Translations under genes and position numbers: made by a program | Notes under the pieces: generated by a model | Database searches by the model: none | Told to the model about the DNA's origin: nothing | Seen by the model: the letters and a program-made list of their open reading frames with translations, nothing else | NCBI GenBank assembly: GCA_031316155.1 | Contig: JALDRB010000004.1 | Location: forward strand, 62,001 to 126,000 | Reading direction: 5' to 3' | Length of the DNA stretch: 64,000 nt | DNA from: Candidatus Scalindua sp. | GTDB lineage: Bacteria; Planctomycetota; Brocadiia; Brocadiales; Scalinduaceae | Shown: one piece after another, positions 34,859-44,050 of the stretch | Numbering within the stretch: the first letter of the stretch is position 1 | Layout of the letters: every line of letters begins with the position of its first letter

Positions 34859-36439
34859 ATGAAGACTCGTGAGAAAATAATAATTTATGATACAACATTA
34901 CGTGATGGCAGTCAGGCAGAGGGGATCTCTTTCTCTTTGCAGGACAAATTAGGAATAGCCATGAAGCTGGACGACCTCGGTGTCGATTACATCGAAGGAG
35001 GGTATCCTTTATCAAACCCCAAAGATAAGAGTTTTTTCAAGGAAATCAGGAATTTAACCTTAAAAAATGCCACAATAACTGCTTTTGGCAGCACAAAGCG
35101 AGTTGACAAGAAGGCTTCCGAAGACCGCGGATTAAGGGCATTGCTTTTTTCTGATGCTCCTACCATAACCATTGTTGCAAAAAGTTGGGATTTTCACGTT
35201 ACAGACGTACTCAAAGTATCTTTGGATGATAATTTAAGAATGGTTTCCGATTCAGTAAAGTACTTAAAATCCAAAGAAAAAGAGGTAATTGTCGATGCAG
35301 AACATTTTTTTGATGGCTATAAAGGTAATCATAAATATGCCATAAAAGTTTTAAAAGTTGCACAGGAATCAGGTGCTGATACGATAGTGCTTTGCGATAC
35401 AAACGGTGGTTGTATGCCGCACGAAGTGATAACAATCACGAAAATCGTATTTGATAGAATCAAAGTTCCCTTGGGTATTCACACACACAACGATTGTGAT
35501 CTTGCCGTGGCAAACGCTATTTCAGCTGTTGGCAATGGGATCCGTCATGTCCAGGGAACCATAAATGGATTTGGTGAACGATGTGGCAATGCCGATCTCT
35601 GTTCGTTAATTCCCAACCTCGTATTAAAGGGAAAGTTTTCCTGTCTTCGCGATTCGGGCCTAAAAAAATTAACCGAGATATCAAGGTATGTTTATGAGGT
35701 TGCTAATTTTGCCTCCAGGATGAACCAACCATTCGTTGGTTCGAGCGCCTTTGCACATAAAGGAGGTTTGCATGTAAATGCAATACAGAAAAACAAGAAT
35801 ACCTATGAACATATAGCACCAGAATCCGTTGGTAACGCGAGAAAGATATTAATATCAGAACTTTCCGGTAGTTCAAATATTCTGGCAAAGGTTGAAAAGT
35901 ACAACATTGAACACAATCCTAAATTAATGAAAAAAATTCTCAAAAAGGTTCAGGATCTTGAAAACCAGGGCTATCATTTCGAATCGGCTGAGGGATCATT
36001 TGACCTCCTGGTTAAAAAGATCTTAGGGAAGCACAAGGGTTTTTTTGATCTTGAAGATTTCAGAGTCATTGTAGAAAAAGGAAAGGACGGGAAATCAATC
36101 ACCCGGGCAACGGTTAAGATAAGGGTTGATGGTATAGAAGAACTAACCGTTAGCGATGGTGACGGCCCCGTAAACGCCCTGGACGGCGCACTCAGAAGGG
36201 CGCTGGAAAAATTTTTCCCTTCTATACGAAATATGAAGCTCATGGATTATAAAGTGAGGGTAATCAGCCAAAAGGATGCAACTGCTGCGAAAGTAAAGGT
36301 CATTATCGAAACACATGATGATAAAGATATCTGGGGTACGATCGGTGTCTCAGAAAACATCATTGAGGCAAGCTGGCAGGCGCTTGTTGATAGTTTTGAG
36401 TATAAGCTTTTAAAGGACGAAGAGATACGTGAAGCGTAG
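34859..36439 (+). CDS. cimA: (R)-Citramalate synthase
   Basis: 526 residues. CimA condenses acetyl-CoA and pyruvate to citramalate, the threonine-independent route to isoleucine. The TIM-barrel front has YDTTLRDGSQAEGISFSLQDK, YIEGGYPLSNPKD and, further on, THNDCDLAVANAIS and INGFGERCGNADLCSL. The length and YPLSNPKD, rather than the isopropylmalate-synthase GFP motif, point to CimA (the long CimA type). A C-terminal LeuA-type regulatory domain (about 370-520) should bind an end product, probably isoleucine. Starts with ATG; valS follows 57-70 bp on. Confidence 0.93.
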   Translation: MKTREKIIIYDTTLRDGSQAEGISFSLQDKLGIAMKLDDLGVDYIEGGYPLSNPKDKSFFKEIRNLTLKNATITAFGSTKRVDKKASEDRGLRALLFSDAPTITIVAKSWDFHVTDVLKVSLDDNLRMVSDSVKYLKSKEKEVIVDAEHFFDGYKGNHKYAIKVLKVAQESGADTIVLCDTNGGCMPHEVITITKIVFDRIKVPLGIHTHNDCDLAVANAISAVGNGIRHVQGTINGFGERCGNADLCSLIPNLVLKGKFSCLRDSGLKKLTEISRYVYEVANFASRMNQPFVGSSAFAHKGGLHVNAIQKNKNTYEHIAPESVGNARKILISELSGSSNILAKVEKYNIEHNPKLMKKILKKVQDLENQGYHFESAEGSFDLLVKKILGKHKGFFDLEDFRVIVEKGKDGKSITRATVKIRVDGIEELTVSDGDGPVNALDGALRRALEKFFPSIRNMKLMDYKVRVISQKDATAAKVKVIIETHDDKDIWGTIGVSENIIEASWQALVDSFEYKLLKDEEIREA

Positions 36440-36508
36440 AATATAAAATCATTAACATGTAATAAACTTACAAAATACCAAATTTCAAAATTACTGTTGT
36501 TAAAGAAA

Positions 36509-39241
36509 ATGGAATTGCCAACAAAATATAACCCGAAAGAGATCGAAGATAAATGGTATGATTTCTGGGAAAAGAGCGGTTTTTTTCACAGTGAGCCCAA
36601 CGTCAAGAAGAATCCGTACAGTATAGTCATCCCCCCCCCAAACGTTACCGGTGTACTCCATATGGGACACGCATTAAACACCATTTTACAGGATATACTT
36701 ATAAGATGGAGACGTATGCAGGGTTACAATACGTTATGGATGCCGGGAACTGACCATGCAGGCATAGCCACCCAGAATGTTGTTGAAAGAGAATTGTTAA
36801 AAAGCGGTTTGAGTCGAGAAGAAATTGGACGGGAAAAGTTTATAGAGAAAGTTTGGAAGTGGAAAAATGAGTATGGATCTGAAATTCTGAAACAGTTGAG
36901 AAAAATAGGCTGCTCCTGTGATTGGGAAAGAGAAAGATTTACCATGGATGACGGCCTTTCAAAGGCCGTAAGAGAGGCATTTGTTAAACTGCACGGAAAA
37001 GGGTTGATTTACAAAGGGAAATATATCATTAACTGGTGTCCGAGATGTCTTACGGCTCTCTCCGATGATGAAGTGGAACATGAAGACCACGAAGGACATC
37101 TCTGGTTTATCAGGTACCCGTTCCGTGACTCCCCGCATCTTTTTTTCAATATCGCAACAACCCGCCCTGAGACAATGTTAGGTGACGTGGCAGTTGCCGT
37201 AAACCCAAATGATGAAAGATATAAGGAAATGATTGGCGAAATTCTCATCCTTCCCGTAGTTGGGCGTGAAATCCCGATCATTGCGGATGAATCGGTTGAT
37301 CCGGCATTTGGCACGGGGGCGGTAAAGATTACTCCCGCACATGATCAAAATGATTTTGAAATCGGCAGGAGGCACAAACTGGAATCAATCTTGATCATGA
37401 ACGAAGATGGAACCATGACCGGCGATGTGATGGATTATAAGGGGATGGATAGGTTTGAGTGCAGAGAGGCATTAGTTGAAGAACTGAAAGAGGAGAAACA
37501 TATTGTGAAGGTGGAACCGTATTCTCACTCTGTAGGACATTGCTACCGCTGTAGAACTGTCATCGAACCATATCTTTCCAGCCAGTGGTTTATCAAAATG
37601 AAACCATTAGCAAAAGCTGCAATTGAAGCCCAAGACAAAGGACTTGTTACGTTTTATCCTGAACGCTGGACGAAGGTCTATTTAAGCTGGTTAGAAAATG
37701 TCAGAGACTGGTGTATTTCAAGGCAGATATGGTGGGGTCACAGAATACCTGCCTGGCATTGCAAGGACTGTGGAGAAACAGCAATCAGCACCGAGAAGCC
37801 GGACACGTGTTTAAAATGCGGAAACAGTGAGCTCGTGCAAGATGAAGACGTCCTGGACACGTGGTTTAGTTCTGCACTATGGCCTTTCTCTACAATGGGA
37901 TGGCCTGATGAAACGAAAGAATTAGACTATTACTATCCAACATCCACCCTCGTAACCGATAGAGGGATCATATACTTCTGGGTAGCAAGGATGGTAATGA
38001 TGGGGCTGGAACTCAAAAGTGATGTTCCGTTTCACCATGTATATATTCATGGCACTATCCTTGATGACCTGGGAAGGAAAATGAGTAAGTCTTTAGGCAA
38101 CGGAATTGATCCTTTAGTGATGATAGACCAATACGGTGCGGATGCGTTGAGAACCTCCATTATCATGCTAACGGTTGAGGGGCAAGACATCAAACTTCAT
38201 GAAAACAGGTTTGAAATGGGACGGAACTTTATCAATAAGGTATGGAATGCGGCCAGATTTGTAATGATGAATCTTACCTCGGGTAAATTTTTAGCGGTTC
38301 AAATTGAAGAGGATGATTACGAGTTTGAGGATGTCTGGATCCTCAACCGCTTATCTGTTGTTACGGAAGCAAGTACGAATGCATTGAAAAAATACCGGTT
38401 TAATGAGACCATAAAGAGTCTTTACGAATTTATCTGGAATGAGTTTTGTGACTGGTATCTGGAGATCGTAAAACCCAGGTTGTATGATTCAGCCGATGCG
38501 AAAAGCAGGGTCGTGGCACTGAAAATTTTGACGCATGTGCTCGATAACATCCTGCGGTTTTTACATCCTTTTGCACCCTTTTTTACCGAAGAAATATGGC
38601 AAAGTTTAAAAAGTCTGATAGAAAATAACAGATTGATCTCTCCGGAATCCATGGTTAATAAAAGCCTGATGATCTGTTCATGGCCTGAGCCAAATGTATC
38701 AATCAATGTTCGCGACTCTGTATCTCTATCAGAAGGTGCAAATAGGTATACGGTTAACGAAATAATGTCATTGCTTCAAAACGCGGTAAGAGCTGTTAGA
38801 AATATCAGACGTGCCATGGATATTCCTTTAAAACAAGCATTAAAAGTTTTGATTTCTGTGCATGACAAAGAAACAAAGGAGAAACTTGATAACCATCATG
38901 CATTTTTATCTCGAATGGCAAATATTGATACAGTAGAAGTGGGAGTTAACATGAAAAAACCCGTTTCTGCTGCCAGCGAAGTAGTAGATAACATACAAAT
39001 ATTTGTTTCATTAAAAGGGCTCATCGACCTGAGGGAGGAGAAAAAAAGACAATTGAACCATATAAAAAAGCTCGAATCACACCTGGATATCGTGAGAAAA
39101 AAGCTTTTTAATGAAAATTTTATAAAAAATGCCCCTGTTTCTATTGTTAACGCAGAAAAGGATAAAGAGATGGAGTTGCTCGGGCAAATTAACAAGGTAA
39201 AGGAAATTTTAGATGATTTACAGAAAGATGATTCGGTTTAA
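36509..39241 (+). CDS. valS: Valyl-tRNA synthetase
   Basis: 910 residues from ATG 36509; a TTG at 36497 gives 914. A class I synthetase that charges tRNA-Val and edits mischarged threonine. PPPNVTGVLHMGHALN holds the HIGH motif near 55; TTRPETMLGDVAVAVNP belongs to the editing domain. Signature WCISRQIWWGHRIPAW, a zinc-like pair of CxxC motifs (HCKDCGE, TCLKCGNSE), KMSKSLGNG (near 523), the anticodon domain and a C-terminal coiled coil (about 845-905) complete it. The stop overlaps the next gene by 14 bp from ATG 39228. A branched-chain amino acid neighbour (cimA) precedes it. Confidence 0.97.
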   Translation: MELPTKYNPKEIEDKWYDFWEKSGFFHSEPNVKKNPYSIVIPPPNVTGVLHMGHALNTILQDILIRWRRMQGYNTLWMPGTDHAGIATQNVVERELLKSGLSREEIGREKFIEKVWKWKNEYGSEILKQLRKIGCSCDWERERFTMDDGLSKAVREAFVKLHGKGLIYKGKYIINWCPRCLTALSDDEVEHEDHEGHLWFIRYPFRDSPHLFFNIATTRPETMLGDVAVAVNPNDERYKEMIGEILILPVVGREIPIIADESVDPAFGTGAVKITPAHDQNDFEIGRRHKLESILIMNEDGTMTGDVMDYKGMDRFECREALVEELKEEKHIVKVEPYSHSVGHCYRCRTVIEPYLSSQWFIKMKPLAKAAIEAQDKGLVTFYPERWTKVYLSWLENVRDWCISRQIWWGHRIPAWHCKDCGETAISTEKPDTCLKCGNSELVQDEDVLDTWFSSALWPFSTMGWPDETKELDYYYPTSTLVTDRGIIYFWVARMVMMGLELKSDVPFHHVYIHGTILDDLGRKMSKSLGNGIDPLVMIDQYGADALRTSIIMLTVEGQDIKLHENRFEMGRNFINKVWNAARFVMMNLTSGKFLAVQIEEDDYEFEDVWILNRLSVVTEASTNALKKYRFNETIKSLYEFIWNEFCDWYLEIVKPRLYDSADAKSRVVALKILTHVLDNILRFLHPFAPFFTEEIWQSLKSLIENNRLISPESMVNKSLMICSWPEPNVSINVRDSVSLSEGANRYTVNEIMSLLQNAVRAVRNIRRAMDIPLKQALKVLISVHDKETKEKLDNHHAFLSRMANIDTVEVGVNMKKPVSAASEVVDNIQIFVSLKGLIDLREEKKRQLNHIKKLESHLDIVRKKLFNENFIKNAPVSIVNAEKDKEMELLGQINKVKEILDDLQKDDSV

Positions 39242-40571
39242 ATCGGTTCTGATATTGAGTTTGATACTTCTCACAACAGCCGCAATGGTTACAGGTGAAC
39301 AACTCAATAATGAAGCAAGCAATAAATGTCCCAAGTGCGGGACAATATACGCTAATGATATCAAGTTTTGCGGAAAAGACGGGAGCGAATTAATAGAAAC
39401 ACAGAGCCTTCCCATTTGCTCTCTCTGCAAAAAGAGAGGTGTACCTGGTGAGGAATTTTGCAGAGAAGATGGTGGAAAACTTTTAACCCCGGAAGAGACA
39501 ATTGCCAACGAACAAAAACTTCTTCAGAATAAAACAGAGGCCTTGAAACATTTCAAAAGAGGCAATACGTTTTCAGACGAAGAAAAATACGATAAGGCAC
39601 TGGAAGAGTATGAAAAAGCTGTGGCCTTATATCCCGACATGCCTGCACTTCAGTATAATGTGGGTTGGCTTTACGGAAAGATTGGAGCACCAGAAAAAGC
39701 AATAGAACATTTCAGGAACTACTGCATTTTGCAACCTGAAGCAGACGACAGAGACAAGGTTCTGGTAAAAATGTCAGTGTTGCAGTCAATTATTGATGGA
39801 AAAAACAAACTGGTAGATGCTCAAGCAAAAAGAGATACGGTTATGAAGGAAGCTTTACCGAGAATTAAAGAAAAATGTGATATGGTCTTCATTCCCACAG
39901 GCCCCTTTGTAATGGGTATTAATGATATAAAAGGAGAACAACGGCCAAGTCATGAGGTTTACCTGGATGCTTATTACATAGACAGATATGAGGTGACCAA
40001 TGCCCAATACTATGAGTTTTTAGACTATATTAAGACCTCTTCAGACCATAGCAAGTGTCATGAAGATGAGCCGGAGAACAAAGACCATATTCCTGTAAAT
40101 TGGACAGATGATTATTTCAATAGTCCCGAATTTCCCGTAATCAGAATTGATTGGTATGATGCTTATGCGTATGCAAAATGGGCAGGAAAAAGGTTGCCAA
40201 CAGAGGCAGAATGGGAAAAGGCAGCAAGAGGAACAGATGAAAGAAAATGGCCATGGGGTAACACGTGGAATCCCGAAAAATGTAATATTGGCGAATCTAA
40301 GCCCGTTGGAAGTTTTGAGGAAGGAAAGAGCCCGTTTGGTTGCTATGATATGGCTGGTAGTGTTGGGGAATGGTGCGCTGACTGGGCAGATATGTTTTAT
40401 TATACCGTAAGCCCAAAGAACAATCCGAAAGGCCCTGAGAAAGGAACGAAAAAGATTGTTCGGGGCGGCTCCAGATTCGCCAGAACAGGTATTTTATTTC
40501 GATGTACTGCAAGAAAGGCTATGGTTCCAATGCTCGGTAATATAGGAGTAGGTTTTCGTTGCGCAAAATGA
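39228..40571 (+). CDS. Exported zinc-ribbon / TPR / FGE-sulfatase (formylglycine-generating-like) fusion protein
   Basis: 447 residues from ATG 39228; an upstream ATG at 39213 is less signal-like. A signal peptide (SVLILSLILLTTAAMVTG) is followed by two zinc-ribbon pairs: CPKCGTIYANDIKFCGKDG and CSLCKKRGVPGEEFCREDG. Two to three TPR-like helices (about 100-165: LKHFKRGNTFSDEEKYDKALEEY split) come next. An FGE-sulfatase domain covers about 215 to the end: FVMGINDIKGEQRPSHEVYL, YEVTNAQYYEFLD, RLPTEAEWEKAARG, DMAGSVGEWCADW, VRGGSR and GFRCAK. Many such proteins are not true formylglycine-generating enzymes; the active-site Cys pair is not evident here. It overlaps valS, so it is probably cotranscribed. 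Confidence 0.88.
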   Translation: MIRFKSVLILSLILLTTAAMVTGEQLNNEASNKCPKCGTIYANDIKFCGKDGSELIETQSLPICSLCKKRGVPGEEFCREDGGKLLTPEETIANEQKLLQNKTEALKHFKRGNTFSDEEKYDKALEEYEKAVALYPDMPALQYNVGWLYGKIGAPEKAIEHFRNYCILQPEADDRDKVLVKMSVLQSIIDGKNKLVDAQAKRDTVMKEALPRIKEKCDMVFIPTGPFVMGINDIKGEQRPSHEVYLDAYYIDRYEVTNAQYYEFLDYIKTSSDHSKCHEDEPENKDHIPVNWTDDYFNSPEFPVIRIDWYDAYAYAKWAGKRLPTEAEWEKAARGTDERKWPWGNTWNPEKCNIGESKPVGSFEEGKSPFGCYDMAGSVGEWCADWADMFYYTVSPKNNPKGPEKGTKKIVRGGSRFARTGILFRCTARKAMVPMLGNIGVGFRCAK

Positions 40572-40901
40572 AATTCTCAAAGGAAATAATCCTCTTCTTT
40601 TGTATTGATTTGTTGACATTTGTTGAAAAAATTCTCCTCCTTCAGGCTTTCCAAAAACATAACATATCATAATGCAATGAATTTCCACCGCTTACAACAA
40701 ACCCCTTTTTTTAGGGTTACATGGCACTAAAATTGTGCATACTGAGAAAAGTTTATCGAACTTTTCTCATATCTGACCAACGACTCAGTTTTGAAGTCAG
40801 CAGAAAGAATTTTAGCTGTTTTATACTCGGTAAGAATATATTGTTACAAAATGTCCTGTAAAAAATATCAATAATTAAATTTGTAACCAGGGACGTATTA
40901 C
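40572..40901 (+). terminator. Intergenic region with strong hairpin (40743-40769)
   Basis: TGAGAAAAGTT (40743-40753) and AACTTTTCTCA (40759-40769) form a perfect 11-bp stem with a 5-nt loop TATCG. No T-run follows, so it may be a processing or operator site rather than an intrinsic terminator. The remainder is AT-rich; GGGA (about 40891) precedes the pilZ-type ATG by about 7 bases. No gene is seen in these 330 bp. Confidence 0.5.
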
Positions 40902-41261
40902 ATGATAAAATTTTCAAAAGAAAATGAGCGACGCACAGACCAACGACGAAAACAGGAATTACAAATCAGGTTAAACGATCTTCAGGTCAGGACCAAGAAT
41001 ATCTGCTCAGGTGGTGTCTATTTTGAAGTACCAAAAGATGATAGAGAAACCTACTCCTTGGGAAAAACATTTCCACTTGAAATAACTATATCTACTTCAG
41101 AATGCGGTTATCCAAACAAAATCGTGAAACTTTCCGGTGTTGGAATAATTATCAGGACTGATCCAAAAACTGATGAAAAAGATGTCAATAAATATGGTAA
41201 GAAATTTGGCGTAGCCTTAAAGTTCAAAAAAAAACTTACCATTGACTCAGTAACCTTTTGA
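40902..41261 (+). CDS. PilZ-domain protein (putative c-di-GMP receptor)
   Basis: 119 residues, a single PilZ domain. The c-di-GMP-binding pattern is present: an Arg-rich N-terminus (ERRTDQRRKQE, RxxxR) and, about 25 residues on, KNICSGGVYFEV matching the D/N-x-S-x-x-G motif. The beta-barrel continues to YGKKFGVALKFKKKL. Single-domain PilZ proteins pass c-di-GMP signals to partners in motility, exopolysaccharide or transcription. No diguanylate cyclase is nearby. A 113-bp repeat lies 34 bp downstream. Confidence 0.85.
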   Translation: MIKFSKENERRTDQRRKQELQIRLNDLQVRTKNICSGGVYFEVPKDDRETYSLGKTFPLEITISTSECGYPNKIVKLSGVGIIIRTDPKTDEKDVNKYGKKFGVALKFKKKLTIDSVTF

Positions 41262-41294
41262 CGGATCATCTTTTTTAAGAGGAAAATTAGCCGC

Positions 41295-41407
41295 TATACT
41301 CATCTCATAATGGTTTTCGGATAAAATCCGAGATAAAATTGAGCGAGTATAACTGCAACCAAGATTTGGTTTCCAGTAAAACCGAAAACCAAATCGGTTT
41401 TAGTATA
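41295..41407 (+). repeat. 113-bp structured interspersed repeat, copy 2
   Basis: TATACTCATCTC to TTTTAGTATA. It has both hairpins intact: TCGGAT-AAA-ATCCGA on the left and GATTTGGTTT/AAACCAAATC on the right. It differs from copy 1 at about four positions. It lies downstream of the PilZ gene in the region before the small membrane protein. Confidence 0.93.
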
Positions 41408-41467
41408 TCTGTTTCAAAGAGGGTTTGCTTGTAATCGAGGATTATTAAATCAATAGTGAATTATCTC

Positions 41468-41495
41468 TTGAATTTTCTTCGCAAAAATGTATAAT
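41468..41495 (+). promoter_or_regulatory. Sigma-70-type promoter for the small membrane protein
   Basis: TTGAAT (41468-41473) and TATAAT (41490-41495) with a 16-bp spacer lie 53 bp ahead of the ATG at 41548, which has AGGAG seven bases upstream. Confidence 0.6.
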
Positions 41496-41547
41496 CCATC
41501 CCATTTGAGAGATCATCATATCTACATTTGTTATTTAGGAGATACGT

Positions 41548-41796
41548 ATGGAAAAGCTTTTTAAAAAGTTAGACAATTTAATGATGAATGATTTTGTAAG
41601 GAAGTTGGGTGGTTTATTTTGCCTTCTTTTACTGGGTGTCTCAGCAGTAGCTTTCTTGATAGGTGCTGGTGACCTTCTTAATAAGGGAAAGAAAACTGAG
41701 TCGGCAGTAGAAGCAGAAGACCATGCGGAAAATGGTGATGCCGAAGATGCAGACGATGAAGAGATGGATGAAGAAGAACTCGATGAAGATGAATAA
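41548..41796 (+). CDS. Small single-span membrane protein with acidic tail
   Basis: 82 residues with ATG and an AGGAG Shine-Dalgarno. One hydrophobic segment spans about 23-43 (LGGLFCLLLLGVSAVAFLIGA). The last 35 residues are extremely acidic (EDADDEEMDEEELDEDE), which may bind cations or a basic partner. The amino end is basic (EKLFKKLDNLMMNDFVRKLG), so the tail is probably periplasmic. It has its own promoter and stands alone between repeat copy 2 and a convergent gene. No family is recognised. Confidence 0.8.
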   Translation: MEKLFKKLDNLMMNDFVRKLGGLFCLLLLGVSAVAFLIGAGDLLNKGKKTESAVEAEDHAENGDAEDADDEEMDEEELDEDE

Positions 41797-41834
41797 CCTG
41801 TGGGTAATTTAAAATATTTTTCTTGATAAGTACC

Positions 41835-42347
41835 TTACTTCACTTTATCTTTCTCAACCACTTTGTAACCTTCATGGCAGTCATCACAAGACTTGACCAT
41901 CTTGTCAAACTCGTTATTTGCAGCCACGTCATCATGGTTGTTGCAGGAGATGGTAAGTCTGTTTGCTGCATTATAAAACCTGTCGCTTAAAATGACAAAT
42001 TCTCCTGAGACACCTGGATGATTTTTAATATACAAGTTAACACAACTCTGACCGATACCACGTTTTAACTCATCTGCCCACATCTCTATTTCAACCCAAT
42101 CTTTGGTCTCTAAGGCCCTTGATAAACGCCTTATGTCTCTGGATGTTTTTTTCATGGCCTTTCCCAGACTTTTTCCTTCCGGTTCAGGTTCTGCAGGAAA
42201 TGAAAGTATTTCCTCTGCTTCGTCTGCCACCTCTCTCTCTTCAGATTTTTTACAGGAAACCAAAATCATGAACATTCCAGAGGTGACTATCGAGATCAAC
42301 AAGAATTGTTTCACCGTGAGAAGATATTGTTTTTGAAAACAGCGCAA
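41835..42347 (-). CDS. Cytochrome c'-like lipoprotein (single CxxCH near C-terminus)
   Basis: 170 residues. A lipoprotein signal: hydrophobic (FLLISIVTSGMFMIL) then VSC as lipobox, Cys near residue 32, followed by an acidic linker. The mature part is helical, and the only heme motif, CDDCH, lies about 12 residues from the C-terminus (KSCDDCHEGYKVV), the position seen in cytochrome c'/c556 four-helix bundles. It is probably lipid-anchored in the periplasm and could bind gas ligands or carry electrons. The nearest genes are unrelated. Cytochrome-rich biology would fit the inferred organism. Confidence 0.75.
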   Translation of the reverse strand: MRCFQKQYLLTVKQFLLISIVTSGMFMILVSCKKSEEREVADEAEEILSFPAEPEPEGKSLGKAMKKTSRDIRRLSRALETKDWVEIEMWADELKRGIGQSCVNLYIKNHPGVSGEFVILSDRFYNAANRLTISCNNHDDVAANNEFDKMVKSCDDCHEGYKVVEKDKVK

Positions 42348-42487
42348 TTTAAAATTCTCTAAATAAACTGGGTTGATAATTCGAACATTGTAAGTTGAAA
42401 TTTATTTGGGTTTTGTAAATTGAGACTTGCTGACTTATTCCCCCAGTTTGGTTCCGGCCTGGCCAGGTTGGGTATAATACAGGATTA
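42348..42487 (-). repeat. Short degraded repeat-like spacer
   Basis: Contains words shared with the 158-bp element flanks (GTAAGTTGAAATTTATTTG, CAGTTTGGTTCCGGCCTGGCCAGGTTGGG). The last is also present in part at 27639 and, in reverse complement, near 49833. Probably a repeat remnant. No gene. Confidence 0.3.
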
Positions 42488-43672
42488 TTATACTTCAAGT
42501 ATCTTTGGAAATTTCGTAATATTTATGCATCCTTTATCAGTAATAAGTATGGTATCTTCAAGTCTGACTCCGCCAATCCCGGGATAATAGAGACCAGGTT
42601 CCACGGTAACCACATTACCTGTCATTAAGGTATATTTTGTCCTGGAAATTCGAGGTGTTTCGTGAATATCCAATCCGATACCGTGACCGGTTCCATGAAA
42701 GAACCCTCTCATCTTACCCTTGGACTTTCCTGTTTTAAATCCCAGAGACTTTAAATGGTTCGCTACCTTACTGTGTATTCTATTACCATTAGCACCGTTT
42801 TTCGCAAGTTTGCATGCTAAATCCTGGGCAGATTCTACGGCCTTGTACATGCTCTTAATTGAAGCAGAGGCGCTACCTTTAACGATGGTTCTACTAATAT
42901 CTGCATAATAACCAGTCTCTTCATCTTTCGGAAAAACATCAAAGATGATAGATTCATTGGCTCTTAACGGACCGTTTCCTACATTGTGCGGTTCACAAGA
43001 CTGCTCACCGCACGACACAATCGTGTACCTGGAAATATACCCTTTTTTCATGAGTTCAACATTAATGATCTTCTTTACTGATTCCGAAGTAATCTGTTGC
43101 CCATTTCTGGTATACAAAAAACCATTTTTAACATACGATTTTGCTATGTGATTAATTGCCTTGCCAAGGACTTTTTCAGTTTCACGAAGTGTTTTAATAA
43201 GATATCCTATCTCCTGTTCACTCTTTGCCTCTCTAGATTGAAAAAATGGATCTTCCTTAATTTCCAGTATGAACCCTTTTTTTCTTAACGTTTCAGCGAG
43301 GCTGATGTTGAAATTACTTGGTACGATAATTTTCTGTATGTTTTTTTCTCTGAGTACCATTACAACTATCTCGGCCAGTTTTGGTGTTTTACCGGATGTA
43401 CGCTTTGCAATTATTTCGTATTTAGATAGAGAAAGGACTTTTTCTATTTTTGATTGAGATTTTGCCCGATCGATTTCCAGGTCATTTACGATCATGATCT
43501 TTTCATCTCCCTTTTGAAGATAAATATATGGATCAGGTGCAATAAAGCCTGTGGCATAAAACATGTTAGAATCTTTTTCGCTATCCGCAATAATCAAGAC
43601 TGTTTTTTCATTTCGCATAGCATCGATTCTAGTAAAACAACAGAAAATGTCAACGGACTTCTGCAGATTCAT
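42488..43672 (-). CDS. pepQ: M24-family Xaa-Pro aminopeptidase
   Basis: 394 residues. Xaa-Pro peptidases remove residues next to proline using two metal ions. The creatinase-like N-domain (about 1-150) is followed by the pita-bread fold with the five metal ligands: Asp in IIFDVFPKDEETGYYADISRT (two Asp), His in FHGTGHGIGLDIHE, Glu in VVTVEPGLYYPG and Glu in VRLEDTILIT. A possible later start at Met19 (MRNEKTVLI) fits the usual N-terminus better than the first 18 residues. The gene is single and divergent from a small zinc-ribbon gene. PepP versus PepQ type cannot be told. Confidence 0.9.
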   Translation of the reverse strand: MNLQKSVDIFCCFTRIDAMRNEKTVLIIADSEKDSNMFYATGFIAPDPYIYLQKGDEKIMIVNDLEIDRAKSQSKIEKVLSLSKYEIIAKRTSGKTPKLAEIVVMVLREKNIQKIIVPSNFNISLAETLRKKGFILEIKEDPFFQSREAKSEQEIGYLIKTLRETEKVLGKAINHIAKSYVKNGFLYTRNGQQITSESVKKIINVELMKKGYISRYTIVSCGEQSCEPHNVGNGPLRANESIIFDVFPKDEETGYYADISRTIVKGSASASIKSMYKAVESAQDLACKLAKNGANGNRIHSKVANHLKSLGFKTGKSKGKMRGFFHGTGHGIGLDIHETPRISRTKYTLMTGNVVTVEPGLYYPGIGGVRLEDTILITDKGCINITKFPKILEV

Positions 43673-43774
43673 ACATGAATACTTCCCATAAATACCTCCA
43701 TTTGAATAAAAAAAATGTTAAAAATCCGGGAACTTCTACGATTATTTACATGTTTTTATATGCGGAGGTGAAAA

Positions 43775-44050
43775 ATGATGAAAAACATATCAAAATGTAT
43801 TAATGGTAATAGAAAAGAGAACGAACCGGTAAGTAGCCACAAAAAGATTAGAAGGTTCAAGTCTAAAACGAAAAAGAAAAGGATATGTTTAAGATGTGAA
43901 AAACAGTTTGTGAGCGAAGGTCCTTATAATCGTATATGTGACAAGTGCAGGCTGGCAAATGAGAGAATAGCTACAAGTGTATATTCCATTAATGGGCCAT
44001 CTGCGGAAATAAAGAACTTTGTTGAGAAGGAGCTGCATAAATTAAATTGA
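43775..44050 (+). CDS. Small basic zinc-ribbon protein
   Basis: 91 residues with a strong GGAGGTG about 8 bases before the ATG. A basic region (HKKIRRFKSKTKKKR) is followed by a zinc-finger pattern: CLRCEKQFVSEGPYNRICDKC, two CxxC pairs 17 residues apart. It may bind nucleic acid or ribosome. Similar short proteins annotated as hypothetical occur in planctomycetes and deltaproteobacteria, but I do not know a function. It stands alone at the left edge of the gene-poor stretch. Confidence 0.78.
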   Translation: MMKNISKCINGNRKENEPVSSHKKIRRFKSKTKKKRICLRCEKQFVSEGPYNRICDKCRLANERIATSVYSINGPSAEIKNFVEKELHKLN

